Source: Actinomycetota bacterium (lineage in GTDB: Bacteria > Actinomycetota > Thermoleophilia > Gaiellales > Gaiellaceae). Taken from it: a DNA stretch of 40,775 nucleotides. Shown here piece after piece: positions 8,281-17,090 of the stretch. A program made the translations under genes and the position numbers. The stretch is from contig VAWW01000063.1 in assembly GCA_005884575.1 (NCBI GenBank), forward strand, positions 1 through 40,775, in the 5' to 3' direction. A model generated the notes under the pieces. The model did no database searches. It was not told the DNA's origin and saw only the letters and a list, made by a program, of their open reading frames with translations. Position 1 is the stretch's first letter. Each line of letters opens with the position of its first letter.

Positions 8281-8802
8281 TCAGCCCCCGCTCGGGCAGC
8301 TGACGTTCGGGTTCCACGGCGCGAACGTCCCGATCGGGTTGCTCTTGTACAGCCACGCGTGGAGCGAGTAGTACGCGTCGAGGCCGAACCGGTTCGGCTT
8401 CGGGGTGAGACTGAACGGTCGGCCGAAGAGCGACGGCGGACTCGAGTGCTGCGCGTCCCACTTCGCCTTGAACACGACGTACTCGAGCGCGACGAGCTTC
8501 GCCGACCCGTCGGCCTGCGGCTCGTATACGAGGGCCTCCGGCTTCAGCGCGTTGACGGTCGCGTCGCCGACGAGCGTGCCCTTGACGTAGTGGATGCCCA
8601 TCGCGCCCGTGCCGGGCATGGCGATGCAGGCGATCTTCTTCGCGTCGAGCAGCTCGCCGTAGCCAGCGGCCTTCGCGCGGGTCAGCGATGCGAACTTCAG
8701 GTTCGCCTGCCTGGCCCCGCTCGTGTCGCGCGAGTTACCCGCGAGCGCAGCACCTGAGCAGGTCGCGGCGAGGACGACGAGAACGAGAAACGTACGGAAC
8801 AT
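8281..8802 (-). CDS. small secreted protein of unknown function
   Basis: A 173-aa protein that begins FRTFLVLVVLAATCSGAALAG, a clear signal peptide with an AxA-type cleavage site near residue 21; a Cys lies within it, but it is not a convincing lipobox. The mature part (FASLTRAKAAGYGELLDAKK, GAMGIHYVKGTL, PEALVYEPQADG, HAWLYKSNPIGTFAPWNPNV) has two Cys residues that could form a disulfide and ends in a CPSGG tail. I do not assign a function. ATG 8802 is preceded by GAGGTG. It follows the DUF4242 gene by 14 bases and is probably co-transcribed with it. Confidence 0.7.
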   Translation of the reverse strand: MFRTFLVLVVLAATCSGAALAGNSRDTSGARQANLKFASLTRAKAAGYGELLDAKKIACIAMPGTGAMGIHYVKGTLVGDATVNALKPEALVYEPQADGSAKLVALEYVVFKAKWDAQHSSPPSLFGRPFSLTPKPNRFGLDAYYSLHAWLYKSNPIGTFAPWNPNVSCPSGG

Positions 8803-8816
8803 GGATCCCACCTCTT

Positions 8817-9089
8817 TCAGCGGTAGAAGTACGGGTCGAGCACGCGCACCTGCGTGATCCGGTCGACGGGCAGCGAGTTCGCAGCCGCCGTCGCCCGGAT
8901 CGCCTCCGGACTCGGTGCGTCGTAGACGCAGACGGTCCTCGAGCCGTCGTCCTGAACGTAGGACTGCAGCCACGTGACGCCGCGGTTGGCGTTGCGATCG
9001 ACGATCTCCAGGCACTCGGCGGCACCGGCGTCGTCGATCGGAATCTGCAGCCCGTCGGGGAACGTGCGCTCGACGAGGTAGCGGGGCAT
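8817..9089 (-). CDS. DUF4242 family small protein (SCO4226-like)
   Basis: A 90-aa protein starting MPRYLVERTFPDGL, the signature opening of DUF4242, a ferredoxin-like alpha/beta fold whose Streptomyces member SCO4226 binds nickel. The body (VTWLQSYVQDDGSRTVCVYDAPSPEAI) matches the family. ATG 9089 has a strong AAAGGAGG five bases upstream. A TAGCGT box at 9122-9117 is a plausible -10. It is the first gene of a two-gene unit with the secreted protein. Metal binding is family knowledge, not shown here. Confidence 0.75.
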   Translation of the reverse strand: MPRYLVERTFPDGLQIPIDDAGAAECLEIVDRNANRGVTWLQSYVQDDGSRTVCVYDAPSPEAIRATAAANSLPVDRITQVRVLDPYFYR

Positions 9090-9175
9090 CGCGCCTCCTT
9101 TGGATTGACGCGATCGACGCTACGCGCGGGGCCCATGGCCGCCATCCGCAGGACTGCCTAGATTGCGCGGCGGCG

Positions 9176-11784
9176 CTACCGGTCTTCGAGCACGCCGAGC
9201 TGGGCGGCCGACGCGACGGCCTCGCCGCGGGTGCGCGCCTGCAGCTTGCGCAGGAGGGCGGCGACGTGGTGGTCGACCGTCCGCGGCGAGACGAACAGCC
9301 GGTCGGCGATGTCCGCGTTGCGCAGGCCCTCAGCGACGAGCCTCAGGACGTCGACCTCGCGCGCCGTCAGGCCGCCTGGCGTACGGCGCGTGCCCGGCCG
9401 TGGCCCGCGGGTCAAACCGGTCGCGCCGCGCGCGCGCAGGCGTCGGGCGACGATCTCCGCGGCCGGCCGCGCGCCGAGCTCTTGCAGCTCCGCGTGCGCG
9501 GCGCGGAGCGCGCCCTCGTCGTCGGCGTCGCCGAGCGCGAGCGCCGCCTCGTAGGGCGAGTCCAGCTGCGACCACAGCTCGGCCGCGCCGGTCCAGTCGC
9601 CGGCGAGCTCCAGCACATACGGCTTCGCCACGGACGCGGGCATCTCCCAAGCCAGTCCGGCGCGCCGCCGCCACGCAGCGAGCTCGCCGCTCAGCCACGC
9701 CGATCCGCGCGCCGAGGCGAGCTCGAGCGCGCCCTTTGTCGCCGCCTCGAGGGCGACTGCGTCCCCACGGAGCCACGCGGTCTCGCCTCTCGCGGCGGCG
9801 ACCGGGCCGAGCCGGAGCAGCTCCCCCGTCGGCTCCGCGAGCGCCCACGCCTCGTCGAGCAGCGACTCCGCCTCCGGATCGCCGCGCCGCGCGCGGACGA
9901 GCCCGAGCGTGACGAGCGCGACGATCCGGGGCGTGATCGACGTGCGCGGGATGCGCAGTACGGCCGCGGCAGACTCCGCCGCCTCGTTCCAACGTCCCTC
10001 GTTTAGCTCGAGGCGCGCGCGGAAGGCGAGCAGGTAGAGCCGGTGGAGCTCCACGCCGCGCTCGCCGCAGTACTCGAGTCCGTCGTGCAGGTACCGGGCC
10101 GCGCGGGCGCCGAGACGGCTGTCGACGGCGGCTCCGGCGAGGATCAGGAACGCCCGCGCCGCCTGCTCGGGGAGGTTTGCCTGCAACGCGCGCTCGAGGC
10201 TCAGCTCGAGCTTCTCGACGCTCGCGATCGAGCCGATCGTCGTCAGCGCGTGGAGTCCGATCTCCGTCTCGCCGAGATCGTCCGCGAGCTCGAGCGCCCG
10301 CCCGGCCCAGGCCAGCGCTTCAGGGCCGTTGGACGCGCGCGCGTGGTTGTCCGCCAGATGGGCGTACGCCATCGCGAGCTCACGGCCGGGCGGCACGCCC
10401 TCGAGGAGGTCGACGGCCTCCCGGGCTCTCCGCGCTGATTCCTGTGTCCGGCCCGGACACCAGAGGACCTGCGAGAGCCACCGAAGCGCGTTCCCCTCCT
10501 TGTGCCGGTCGCCGAGTGCGCGGTACGAGCGGACCGCGTGCTCGGCCGCTTCGATCGCCTCGTCGGACTGATCGGTCAGGTAGCACTCGTAGGCACGACG
10601 GTCGAGGAGCTCCGCACGCTCCGCCGGCGCCAGACCTTCGCCGGAGCGCAGGGCGCGGGCGTACTGCGCAGCGGCCTCGCGGTGCGCGCCGTGCGACGCG
10701 GCGCGGGCTGCAGCAGCGATGGCGTACCGAAGCATCGACTCCGCGTCGCCCGCCGCTTCCGCATGATGCGCAAGCCGCGCGACGTCGGCGCCCCGGTCGC
10801 GCAACGCGCGCAGCGCGGCGGCGTGCAGATCGCGCTTCCGGATCGGTCCGACGGACTCCTCGACGGCGATCCGGGCGAGCTCGTGGCGGAACCCAACGCC
10901 GTCTGCACTCTGGACGAGCATCCCGGACGCGAGACACGCGTCGAGTCGGGCAGTCTGCGGGCCTGCGAGCGCCTCGAGCAGGGCGAGGTCGGCGTGCCCG
11001 GGGACGACCGCCACGGCCTCGAGCAGGTCGCGCGCGTCGGGGTCGAGCCGGGCCGCGCGCGCGAGCACCGCATCGCGCACCGTCGGCGGCACGGTCTCCG
11101 CTCCGGCGGCGAGCGCCTCGCTGACGAAGAACGGGTTGCCGCCGGTGCGTCGATAGAGCTCCTCCCCGTCGACGCCGTGCGGCGCGGCGAGCGCGCGAAC
11201 CGCGTCGGGCGAGAGCGGTGACAGCTGCAGACGGCCGACGCCCTGCGCGCCGGCGAATCCGCCGACGACGCCTCGGAGCGGATGATCCGGGCCGAGCTCC
11301 TCGTCGCGATACGTCGCGACGACGAGGCCGCGCGTCGCGTGCACCCGCCGCCCGAGGAGACGGAGGACGTCGAGCGTCGCCTCGTCGGCCCAGTGCACGT
11401 CCTCGAGCACGAGCAGAGTCGCCCGCGACCGCATCTCGTCGAGCAGGACGGCGAGGACGTCGTACGGAAGCGCGTCGCGCTCGACGACCTCCTGCAGCGC
11501 GCCCCCGGTCGCGGACGCGATGTCGGCGATCGGTCCGAGCGGCCGCGGTGTGAACAGCGTCCCTCGAGCACCCGTGCGCCTGCCGCCTCCGCCGCCAGCG
11601 CGCGGACGAGCGCCGTCTTTCCGACGCCGGCCTCGCCCGCGACGAAGACGAGCTGCCCGTGGCCGCGCGAGGCCTCCCCGAGCGCTTCGCGAAGCGGCTC
11701 GAGAAAGGCCTCACGTTCGAGGAACGGCGGCGCGGCCGGGACGGCCAAGGCTTCATCGTGCCTCCGTCCGGGCCCCTTCCGCAA
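9176..11784 (-). pseudogene. LuxR-family (LAL/MalT-type) ATPase regulator, frameshifted
   Basis: A large STAND-type transcription activator: N-terminal ATPase, long helical repeat region, C-terminal LuxR helix-turn-helix (LTAREVDVLRLVAEGLRNAD then SPRTVDHHVAALLRKL). Walker A (GEAGVGKTALV) is read in one frame and Walker B (LLVLEDVHWADE) in another. The shift is near 11553-11562, where about ten bases seem lost after VLEGRC, since homologous sequence (TPRPLGPIADIA) resumes in the new frame. The start is unclear: TTG 11784 is the first in-frame choice, while an ATG at 11756 with GGAGG is in a third frame, hinting at a second indel. Without a shift, no product has an intact ATPase site. It is divergent from the aminotransferase and may have regulated it. 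Confidence 0.8.
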
Positions 11785-11788
11785 GCTC

Positions 11789-11794
11789 TAGGAT
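11789..11794 (+). promoter_or_regulatory. -10 box TAGGAT of the aminotransferase gene
   Basis: TAGGAT lies exactly six bases before GTG 11801, predicting a leaderless transcript. The position also overlaps the start region of the divergent LAL gene. Confidence 0.55.
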
Positions 11795-11800
11795 TCCGGC

Positions 11801-13156
11801 GTGGCAATCGTCGAGCGGAACAGCGAGCTCGGCCGGCAGGTCGTCGAGGACGCGAAGCGCTACGTCCTCCACTCCTGGTCGGTGCAAAACGCGATCAACC
11901 CGATCCCGGTGGCCGGCGCGGAGGGGCGCTACTTCTGGGACTACGACGGGAAGCGGTACCTCGACTTCGCCTCCCAGCTCGTCAACGTCTCGATCGGGCA
12001 CCAGCACCCGCGGATCGTCGCGGCGATCAAGGAGCAGGCGGAGAAGCTCTGCACGATCGGCCCGCCGATGGCGACCGAGCCGCGCTCGACGCTCGCGCGG
12101 CTGCTCGCCGAGGTGACGCCGGGCGATCTCGCGATGACGTTCTTCACGAACGGCGGCGCCGAGGCGAACGAGAACGCGATCAAGCTCGCGCGCTGGTGCA
12201 CCGGCCGGCACAAGATCATCGCGCGCTACCGCTCGTACCACGGCGCGACGAACGGCGCGATCTCGGCGACGGGCGATCCGCGCCGCTGGCCGATCGAGCC
12301 CGGGATGCCCGGCGTCGTCCGCATGTTCGACCCGTACACCTATCGCTGCCCGGCCGGCCATCCCGATCCGTGCCCGGTCTGCACGGGCGCGCCGCACCTC
12401 GAGGAGATCCTCCAGTACGAGGGCGCGCAGAACATCGCCGCGGTGATCATGGAGACGGTCACCGGGACGAACGGCGTGATCGTCCCGCCGGACGGCTACC
12501 TGCAGTCGATCCGCGAGGTCTGCGACCGGCACGGGATCCTCCTCATCTTCGACGAGGTGATGGCCGGCTTCGGGCGCACCGGCAAGTGGTTCGCGTGCGA
12601 CCACTGGGACGTCGTGCCGGACATCCTGACCGTCGCGAAGGGAATCAACTCCGGGTACGTGCCGCTCGGAGCGATGGTGGTGCGCGAGCCGATCGCCGAG
12701 TGGGTGCGTGACAAGTACTTCGCAGGTGGGCTGACGTACAGCGGCCATCCGCTCGCGTGCGCGACCGGCGTCGCGTCGATCGAGGCGTTCCGCGAAGAGG
12801 GAATCGTCGAGCACTCGGCGGAGATGGGCCGGGTCTTCGAAGAGGCGCTCCGCGGTCTGATGGAGAAGCACCCGTCGATCGGCGAGGTGCGCGGGCTCGG
12901 CTGCTTCTGGGGCGTGGAGCTCGTCAAGTCGCGGGAGACGCGCGAGCCGCTCGTGCCGTTCAACGGCTCGGGCGAGGCTGCCGCGCCGGTGACCCGGCTC
13001 GCGAAGGCGGCGCTCGAGCGCGGCCTCTACCTGATGACGCACTGGAACGTGATCATGATCTGCCCGCCGCTGACGATCACGCGCGAGGAGCTCGACGAGG
13101 GCATCGCGATCCTCGACGAAGCGCTGTCCATCGCGGACGAGTACGTCGAGAGCTAG
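11801..13156 (+). CDS. class III aminotransferase (beta-alanine/taurine--pyruvate type)
   Basis: A PLP-dependent fold-type I aminotransferase of 451 aa. Visible parts: the N-terminal WDYDGKRYLDF substrate region, phosphate-binding NGGAEANENA, FDEVMAGFGRTG (D251), and the PLP lysine K280 in VAKGINSGYVPLG. An insertion around 183-194 (YRCPAGHPDPCPVC) carries three Cys and is typical of the taurine--pyruvate and beta-alanine--pyruvate group. In this neighbourhood, with hydA and mmsA, transfer of the beta-alanine amino group to give malonate semialdehyde is the likeliest role; taurine is an alternative. GTG 11801 is chosen because of the perfectly spaced TAGGAT and the absence of a ribosome binding site. 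Confidence 0.88.
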   Translation: MAIVERNSELGRQVVEDAKRYVLHSWSVQNAINPIPVAGAEGRYFWDYDGKRYLDFASQLVNVSIGHQHPRIVAAIKEQAEKLCTIGPPMATEPRSTLARLLAEVTPGDLAMTFFTNGGAEANENAIKLARWCTGRHKIIARYRSYHGATNGAISATGDPRRWPIEPGMPGVVRMFDPYTYRCPAGHPDPCPVCTGAPHLEEILQYEGAQNIAAVIMETVTGTNGVIVPPDGYLQSIREVCDRHGILLIFDEVMAGFGRTGKWFACDHWDVVPDILTVAKGINSGYVPLGAMVVREPIAEWVRDKYFAGGLTYSGHPLACATGVASIEAFREEGIVEHSAEMGRVFEEALRGLMEKHPSIGEVRGLGCFWGVELVKSRETREPLVPFNGSGEAAAPVTRLAKAALERGLYLMTHWNVIMICPPLTITREELDEGIAILDEALSIADEYVES

Positions 13157-13166
13157 CCCCACCTCC

Positions 13167-13210
13167 GTTTCGTCACACATCCGTGCGCCTTTTGCGTGGG
13201 TACCTGGTAC
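13167..13210 (+). repeat. 44-nt direct repeat, copy 1
   Basis: Begins GTTTCGTCAC and ends TTTTGCG...GTACCTGGTAC, where GTACC-T-GGTAC is an 11-base palindrome. A second copy starts 88 bases downstream at the same phase. No gene is visible in it. Confidence 0.75.
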
Positions 13211-13254
13211 GCACACCAACGTCGGCAACGGCGTCTGCCCCGGATTCCGCATCG

Positions 13255-13298
13255 GTTTCGTCACCAATCAGTGCGTCTTTTGCGCGCGTACCTGGTAC
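13255..13298 (+). repeat. 44-nt direct repeat, copy 2
   Basis: Matches copy 1 except for a few scattered substitutions and keeps GTTTCGTCAC, TTTTGCG and GTACCTGGTAC intact. It lies just upstream of the 13323 gene. Confidence 0.75.
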
Positions 13299-13322
13299 CG
13301 ACGGGATAGCGGCGACTGACCG

Positions 13323-13709
13323 GTGCGCGATTGGCTCGAGCAGCTCGAGGCGGCGCGGCCGGCCGGCGACGAGCTGCTCGCTGTGCTCGTCTACGTCGCC
13401 GGAAAGTCCGTCGCGATCGGCGAGGATGAGCTGGCGCCGGCGATCCGCCGCGCACTCTTCGTCCACGCAGCCGGCGGGGACCCGCACCGCGAGCTGACGC
13501 TCGACGCCCGCGCCGGCGAGACGCTCGCGGCCGACCTCGACAGCGGCGAGCGGCGTGCCGAGCTCGGCCGCGCGCTCGCCGCGCTCCGCGACGAGGCGGT
13601 GCGGCTGCCCCTGGTGCGCGACGCCCTCGGCCGGCTCCTCGCCGACACGGAGCTCGCGTGGCGCACGTTCGCGATCGCGCTGCTGGCCGAAGAACTCGCC
13701 GAAGAGTAA
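13323..13709 (+). CDS. hypothetical protein, 128 aa
   Basis: Not recognised. Soluble, mostly helical, Ala/Leu/Glu-rich protein: WLEQLEAARPAGDELLAVLVY, a central FVHAAGGDPHRELTLD and a C-terminal TFAIALLAEELAEE helix. It has no signal peptide or Cys motif. GTG 13323 has no ribosome binding site; GATAGC a short distance upstream could be a -10 with a leader of only a few bases. Third-position G/C is as high as in neighbouring genes, which supports coding. The repeat pair just upstream covers its promoter region. Confidence 0.6.
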   Translation: MRDWLEQLEAARPAGDELLAVLVYVAGKSVAIGEDELAPAIRRALFVHAAGGDPHRELTLDARAGETLAADLDSGERRAELGRALAALRDEAVRLPLVRDALGRLLADTELAWRTFAIALLAEELAEE

Positions 13710-13761
13710 CCGCGGCGGCGGCTCTCCCGTTCCATCCCTGGAACCCTCGGAAGGAGCCGTG

Positions 13762-13962
13762 ATGCTGCGTGCAGCACCGCTCGCGCGCCCGCGCGTGAAC
13801 GTCAACCTCGTCCTCCTCGCGTACCTCGTCATCGGCGCGGTCGTGGCCGCGATGCACGACTACTACGCGCACGTGAACACTGCCCGGGCACTCGGCTCGG
13901 CCGTGCTCGCGACCCTGCTCTGGCCGCTGCTCTTCCTGGGCATCGACCTGCACATCCACTGA
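13762..13962 (+). CDS. small two-helix membrane protein
   Basis: A 66-aa protein with two predicted membrane helices (VNLVLLAYLVIGAVVAAMH and SAVLATLLWPLLFLGI) separated by a short polar HDYYAHVNTAR loop. ATG 13762 has AAGGAG five bases upstream. No family assigned. It follows the 128-aa gene by about 50 bases and may share its transcript. Confidence 0.7.
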   Translation: MLRAAPLARPRVNVNLVLLAYLVIGAVVAAMHDYYAHVNTARALGSAVLATLLWPLLFLGIDLHIH

Positions 13963-14140
13963 TCACCCAGGGATCTGGCGAAGTTCCGCCCGCGGCACTA
14001 CGCTCCGTCCGAGCGAACGACGCGAGCATGCCGCCGACCTCGGGTCACATCCACTCCGGCTTCGGCCCTGCGGCTGCTCCTCTGCGTGCTCGTCTCCTCG
14101 CGTTCCTGACGCCGAGGGTTCGGTAGCCGCCGGAGACGCC

Positions 14141-16078
14141 GTGGCGACACCCGCGCCTCATCGCCCCCGCCGGGCGGAGCTGCAGCGCCCCCTGCCGCTC
14201 GTCGAGCCCGTCTCGACGGTCGACGCGCCGTTCCACCGGAGCACCGCGTTCTACGTGCGGGTCGGCGGACTCGCCGCGGTTGCGCTCGCGCTCCTCGCGG
14301 TGCTCGCACTGCGCCTCTGGTCGCTCCAGGTGCTGCGCGGCCCGTCGTACGCACGGCTCGCGGTGCAGCAGGCGTTCAGGACGGTCGACCTGCCGGCGGC
14401 GCGGGGCGCGATCGTCGACGCGCGCGGCAGGCTGCTCGCGGGGACGAACGGACGCCTCGTCGTCACCGCCGACCGCAGTGCGCTCGGGACGCTCGACTCG
14501 AACGGGCACTGGCGCGCGAACGAGGACGGTCTGCTGCAGCTCCAGCGCCTGTCGAGGCTCGCCGGCGTCCCGCTCGGCACGCTCGTGCAGCGCGTCGAGC
14601 ATGCCGTCGCCCGCTCGCCGTACGGGCCGGCCGTGGTGATCTCCCGGCCGTCCGCCGGACTCGCCTTCTTCCTCGAGGAACGCGCCCGCGCCTACCCGGG
14701 CCTTCGGATCGAGGCGCTGCCCGTCCGCAGCTATCCGCAGGGAGGTCTCGGCAGCGAGTTCCTCGGCCTGCTCGGCGAGATCCAGCCGCGCCAGATCGGG
14801 ACGCACCGCTACGGGCGGGCGCGGCCGGGCGAGCTCGTCGGCCAGTCGGGCGTCGAGGCAACCTACGACCGGTTCCTCAACGGCGGCTTCCGCCGGGCGC
14901 GCCTGCGCGTCGACTCGACCGGCCGGATCGTCGGGCCGCTGCGCTTCCGCGGCGCCGCTCCGGTCCTGCCGACGCTGAAGCTGACGATCGACGCGCGGTT
15001 GCAGCGGGCCGCCGAGCAGGCGATCCGCGACGGAATCCAGTTCGCGCACCGGGCGGGCCACCCGGACGCCGCCGCGGGGGCCGCCGTCGTTCTCGACGCG
15101 CGCACCGGCGCGCTGTACGCGCTCGCGAGCTATCCGCGCTACAACCAGCTGCTCGCGGCGCAGGAGCCGTCGTATCTCACGGAGCTGCTGAAGCCGAGCG
15201 CGGCGTCGCCGCTGCTCGATCGCGCGACGCAGGGCATCTATCCCACCGGCTCGACGTTCAAGCCGATCGTCGCGGAGGCCGGGCTGGCGACGGGGCTGAT
15301 CACGCCGTGGTCCTCGATCCCGTGCACCGGCTCGTTCACCGTCGGCGGCTACACCTTCCACAACGTCGAGGCGGGGATCAACGAGATCATGAGCTTGAAG
15401 CAGGCGCTGTCGGCGTCGTGCGACACCTGGTTCTACCGGCTCGGCGAGCGCTTCTACTTCCGGCAGGCGAGCTCGGGCTCGCTCGACATGCAGCGCTGGG
15501 CGATGCGGCTCGGCCTCGGGCATCCGACCGGGCTGGACGTGCCGGGCGAGGCGGGCGGAGTCGTCCCGACGCCCGCGTGGCTGAAGCGGATCTACAAGCA
15601 GCCGTGGTACGAGGGCTACTCGATCAACCTCGCGATCGGCCAGGGCTATCTCGCCGTCACGCCGCTCCAGCTCGCGGTGGCGTACGCGGCCCTCGCCAAC
15701 GGCGGGACGGTCGTCCGCCCGCACGTCGCCGGCTCGCTCGGAGGCCGGAAGCTCGCGTTCCCGCCGCGCCGCCGCGTGCGGCTTCGGCACGTGTGGGCGA
15801 TCCGCGACGCGCTCTACTCGGCGACGCACGACCCGTGGGGGACGTCGGCCGCGATCTTCGGCAACTTCCCGATTCCGGTCGCGGGGAAGACGGGCACGGC
15901 CGAGGCGCCGCCCGGGAGCGACCATTCCTGGTACGCGTCGTGGGCGCCCGCCGGGCATCCGCGCATCGTCGTCGTTGTCCTGATCGAGCACGGCGGCTTC
16001 GGCGCGCAGGCCGCAGCGCCGGCTGCACGCGAGATCTACTCCGCCTTCTTCCACGTCAAGGCGAAAGCCGCCCCTTAA
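14141..16078 (+). CDS. mrdA: penicillin-binding protein 2, peptidoglycan transpeptidase
   Basis: A class B PBP that cross-links peptidoglycan, probably in the elongation complex. 645 aa: short cytosolic N-terminus, one membrane anchor (GLAAVALALLAVLALRLW, about residues 42-60), PBP dimerisation domain, then the transpeptidase domain with the catalytic STFK (S371, K374), SCD as the SxN-type motif (S426) and KTGT (K583). The SCDTWFY form is usual for PBP2. GTG 14141 follows GGAG a few bases upstream; a TACGCT box at 13999-14004 is a possible -10. No rodA or mreBCD is adjacent here, unlike in many genomes. Confidence 0.92.
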   Translation: MATPAPHRPRRAELQRPLPLVEPVSTVDAPFHRSTAFYVRVGGLAAVALALLAVLALRLWSLQVLRGPSYARLAVQQAFRTVDLPAARGAIVDARGRLLAGTNGRLVVTADRSALGTLDSNGHWRANEDGLLQLQRLSRLAGVPLGTLVQRVEHAVARSPYGPAVVISRPSAGLAFFLEERARAYPGLRIEALPVRSYPQGGLGSEFLGLLGEIQPRQIGTHRYGRARPGELVGQSGVEATYDRFLNGGFRRARLRVDSTGRIVGPLRFRGAAPVLPTLKLTIDARLQRAAEQAIRDGIQFAHRAGHPDAAAGAAVVLDARTGALYALASYPRYNQLLAAQEPSYLTELLKPSAASPLLDRATQGIYPTGSTFKPIVAEAGLATGLITPWSSIPCTGSFTVGGYTFHNVEAGINEIMSLKQALSASCDTWFYRLGERFYFRQASSGSLDMQRWAMRLGLGHPTGLDVPGEAGGVVPTPAWLKRIYKQPWYEGYSINLAIGQGYLAVTPLQLAVAYAALANGGTVVRPHVAGSLGGRKLAFPPRRRVRLRHVWAIRDALYSATHDPWGTSAAIFGNFPIPVAGKTGTAEAPPGSDHSWYASWAPAGHPRIVVVVLIEHGGFGAQAAAPAAREIYSAFFHVKAKAAP

Positions 16079-16082
16079 ACGC

Positions 16083-16116
16083 CAAGTCCCGCGAACCCGA
16101 GGGCTCACAGGACTTG
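16083..16116. terminator. possible bidirectional hairpin between convergent genes
   Basis: CAAGTCC (16083-16089) can pair with GGACTTG (16110-16116) in the 82-bp gap between mrdA and the convergent sigma gene. The loop is 20 bases and no U tract follows, so it is a weak candidate. Confidence 0.3.
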
Positions 16117-16160
16117 ACGGAGCGACCCTCTCACGGCGCGACGACCGCGTCAACCCCCAC

Positions 16161-17006
16161 CTAACGCATCCGCGCGCGGCGGAGCTTCGCAGGATCGGCG
16201 ATCACGTCGATCTCTGCGATGCGCCCGTCGGCGACCGTGAAGCTGACGACGGCGAACGGCGTGTCGCCGGTCCCGACCAGGGCGCCGGCAGCCCCGTTGA
16301 CGATCGCGGGCCGCGCGAGCGGCGCGAACGGCGAGCCGCGCTGCAGGATCTGGCGCGCGACCGCCTCGGCGCCGGTCACCGGCTCCCGCGCACGCGGCGC
16401 GACGCCGCCGCGGTCGATCCGGAATACGACGTTCGGGTCGAGAACGGCGACGAGCCCGGCGAAGTCTCCGGCCCGAGAGGCGGCGAGGAAGGCGTCGACG
16501 ACCTCGCGCTGCCGCGTCAGGTCGGCGTCCGGCTCAGGCGCGGCGCCGCGGACCCGCCGCCGCGCGCGGCTCGCAAGCTGGCGCGCCGTCGCCGGCGTCC
16601 GCTCGACGATCGGTGCGATCTCGTCGAACGAGATGCCGAACATGTCGTGGAGAACGAAGGCGAGCCGCTCGGGTGGGGACAGCGTGTCGAGCACGACAAG
16701 CAGCGCGAGCCCGACGGAGTCCGCAAGCACTGCCTCGACGCTCACGACGGGCTCCGGGAGCCAGCTGCCCGCGTAGTCCTCGCGGCGGGAGTTGCGTGCG
16801 CGGAGCATGTCGATGCAGACCCGGCCGACGACGGTCGTCAGCCAGCCGCGGAGATTCTCGACCGATCCGTCCTCCGCGCGCGACAGACGGAACCACGACT
16901 CCTGCACCGCGTCTTCGGCGTCGCTCACCGAGCCGAGCATCCGGTAGGCGACGGCCTGCAGATGCGGCCTGTTGCTCTCGAACTCCTTCACCAGCGACGC
17001 GTCCAC
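16161..17006 (-). CDS. ECF41-type RNA polymerase sigma factor with C-terminal SnoaL-like domain
   Basis: A 281-aa extracytoplasmic-function sigma factor. Residues about 1-165 hold sigma region 2 (YRMLGSVSDAEDAVQESWFRL) and region 4 (LSPPERLAFVLHDMFGISFDEIA); the rest is a SnoaL/NTF2-like domain (VVDAFLAASRAGDFAGLVAVLDPNV...). The C-terminal IDRGGVAPR and ADPAKL resemble the DGGGK and NPDKL motifs of ECF41, where this domain acts in place of an anti-sigma factor. GTG 17006 is preceded by GAGAGG. Its own promoter (17071-17045) and that of the divergent ABC exporter (17006-17032) both fit the ECF41 consensus, so it probably activates both. Confidence 0.88.
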   Translation of the reverse strand: MDASLVKEFESNRPHLQAVAYRMLGSVSDAEDAVQESWFRLSRAEDGSVENLRGWLTTVVGRVCIDMLRARNSRREDYAGSWLPEPVVSVEAVLADSVGLALLVVLDTLSPPERLAFVLHDMFGISFDEIAPIVERTPATARQLASRARRRVRGAAPEPDADLTRQREVVDAFLAASRAGDFAGLVAVLDPNVVFRIDRGGVAPRAREPVTGAEAVARQILQRGSPFAPLARPAIVNGAAGALVGTGDTPFAVVSFTVADGRIAEIDVIADPAKLRRARMR

Positions 17007-17032
17007 GTCACATCCTCTCGTCGGGATCCGTC
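17006..17032 (+). promoter_or_regulatory. ECF41-type promoter of the ABC exporter
   Basis: CGTCACA (17006-17012), 16 bases, then CGTC (17029-17032). This matches the ECF41 consensus TGTCACA-N16-CGTC as I recall it, at six of seven -35 positions with exact spacing. It points toward the ATPase gene starting at 17091. Confidence 0.65.
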
Positions 17033-17044
17033 TTACACCCCAGA

Positions 17045-17071
17045 GACGAACCGAGAGCGGCGGATGTGACC
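17045..17071 (-). promoter_or_regulatory. ECF41-type autoregulatory promoter
   Basis: On the minus strand GGTCACA (17071-17065), 16 bases, then CGTC (17048-17045), again six of seven plus exact spacing. It reads toward the sigma factor gene and leaves a leader of about 30 bases. The two promoters give the 9-base inverted repeat GTCACATCC / GGATGTGAC across the intergenic region. Confidence 0.65.
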
Positions 17072-17090
17072 GCCGCGACCAGGAGGACGC

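Noticed and set aside
6616..8757. 713-residue plus-strand open frame across mmsA
   Set aside because: No recognisable domain, while mmsA on the minus strand is complete; a codon-bias shadow.
13167..13298. CRISPR-like array
   Set aside because: Only two imperfect copies, a unit of 44 and a spacing of 44 with no further repeats and no cas genes.
14028..14126. 32-residue leader-like open frame (PPTSGHIHSGFGPAAAP...) before mrdA
   Set aside because: No ribosome binding site, no correctly spaced -10 and no conserved feature; open frames of this size are expected by chance at this GC content.
14045..16153. 702-residue open frame antisense to PBP2
   Set aside because: Its translation is Arg/Asp/Val-rich without any domain, and it mirrors the GC-rich third positions of mrdA. 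It is a shadow frame.
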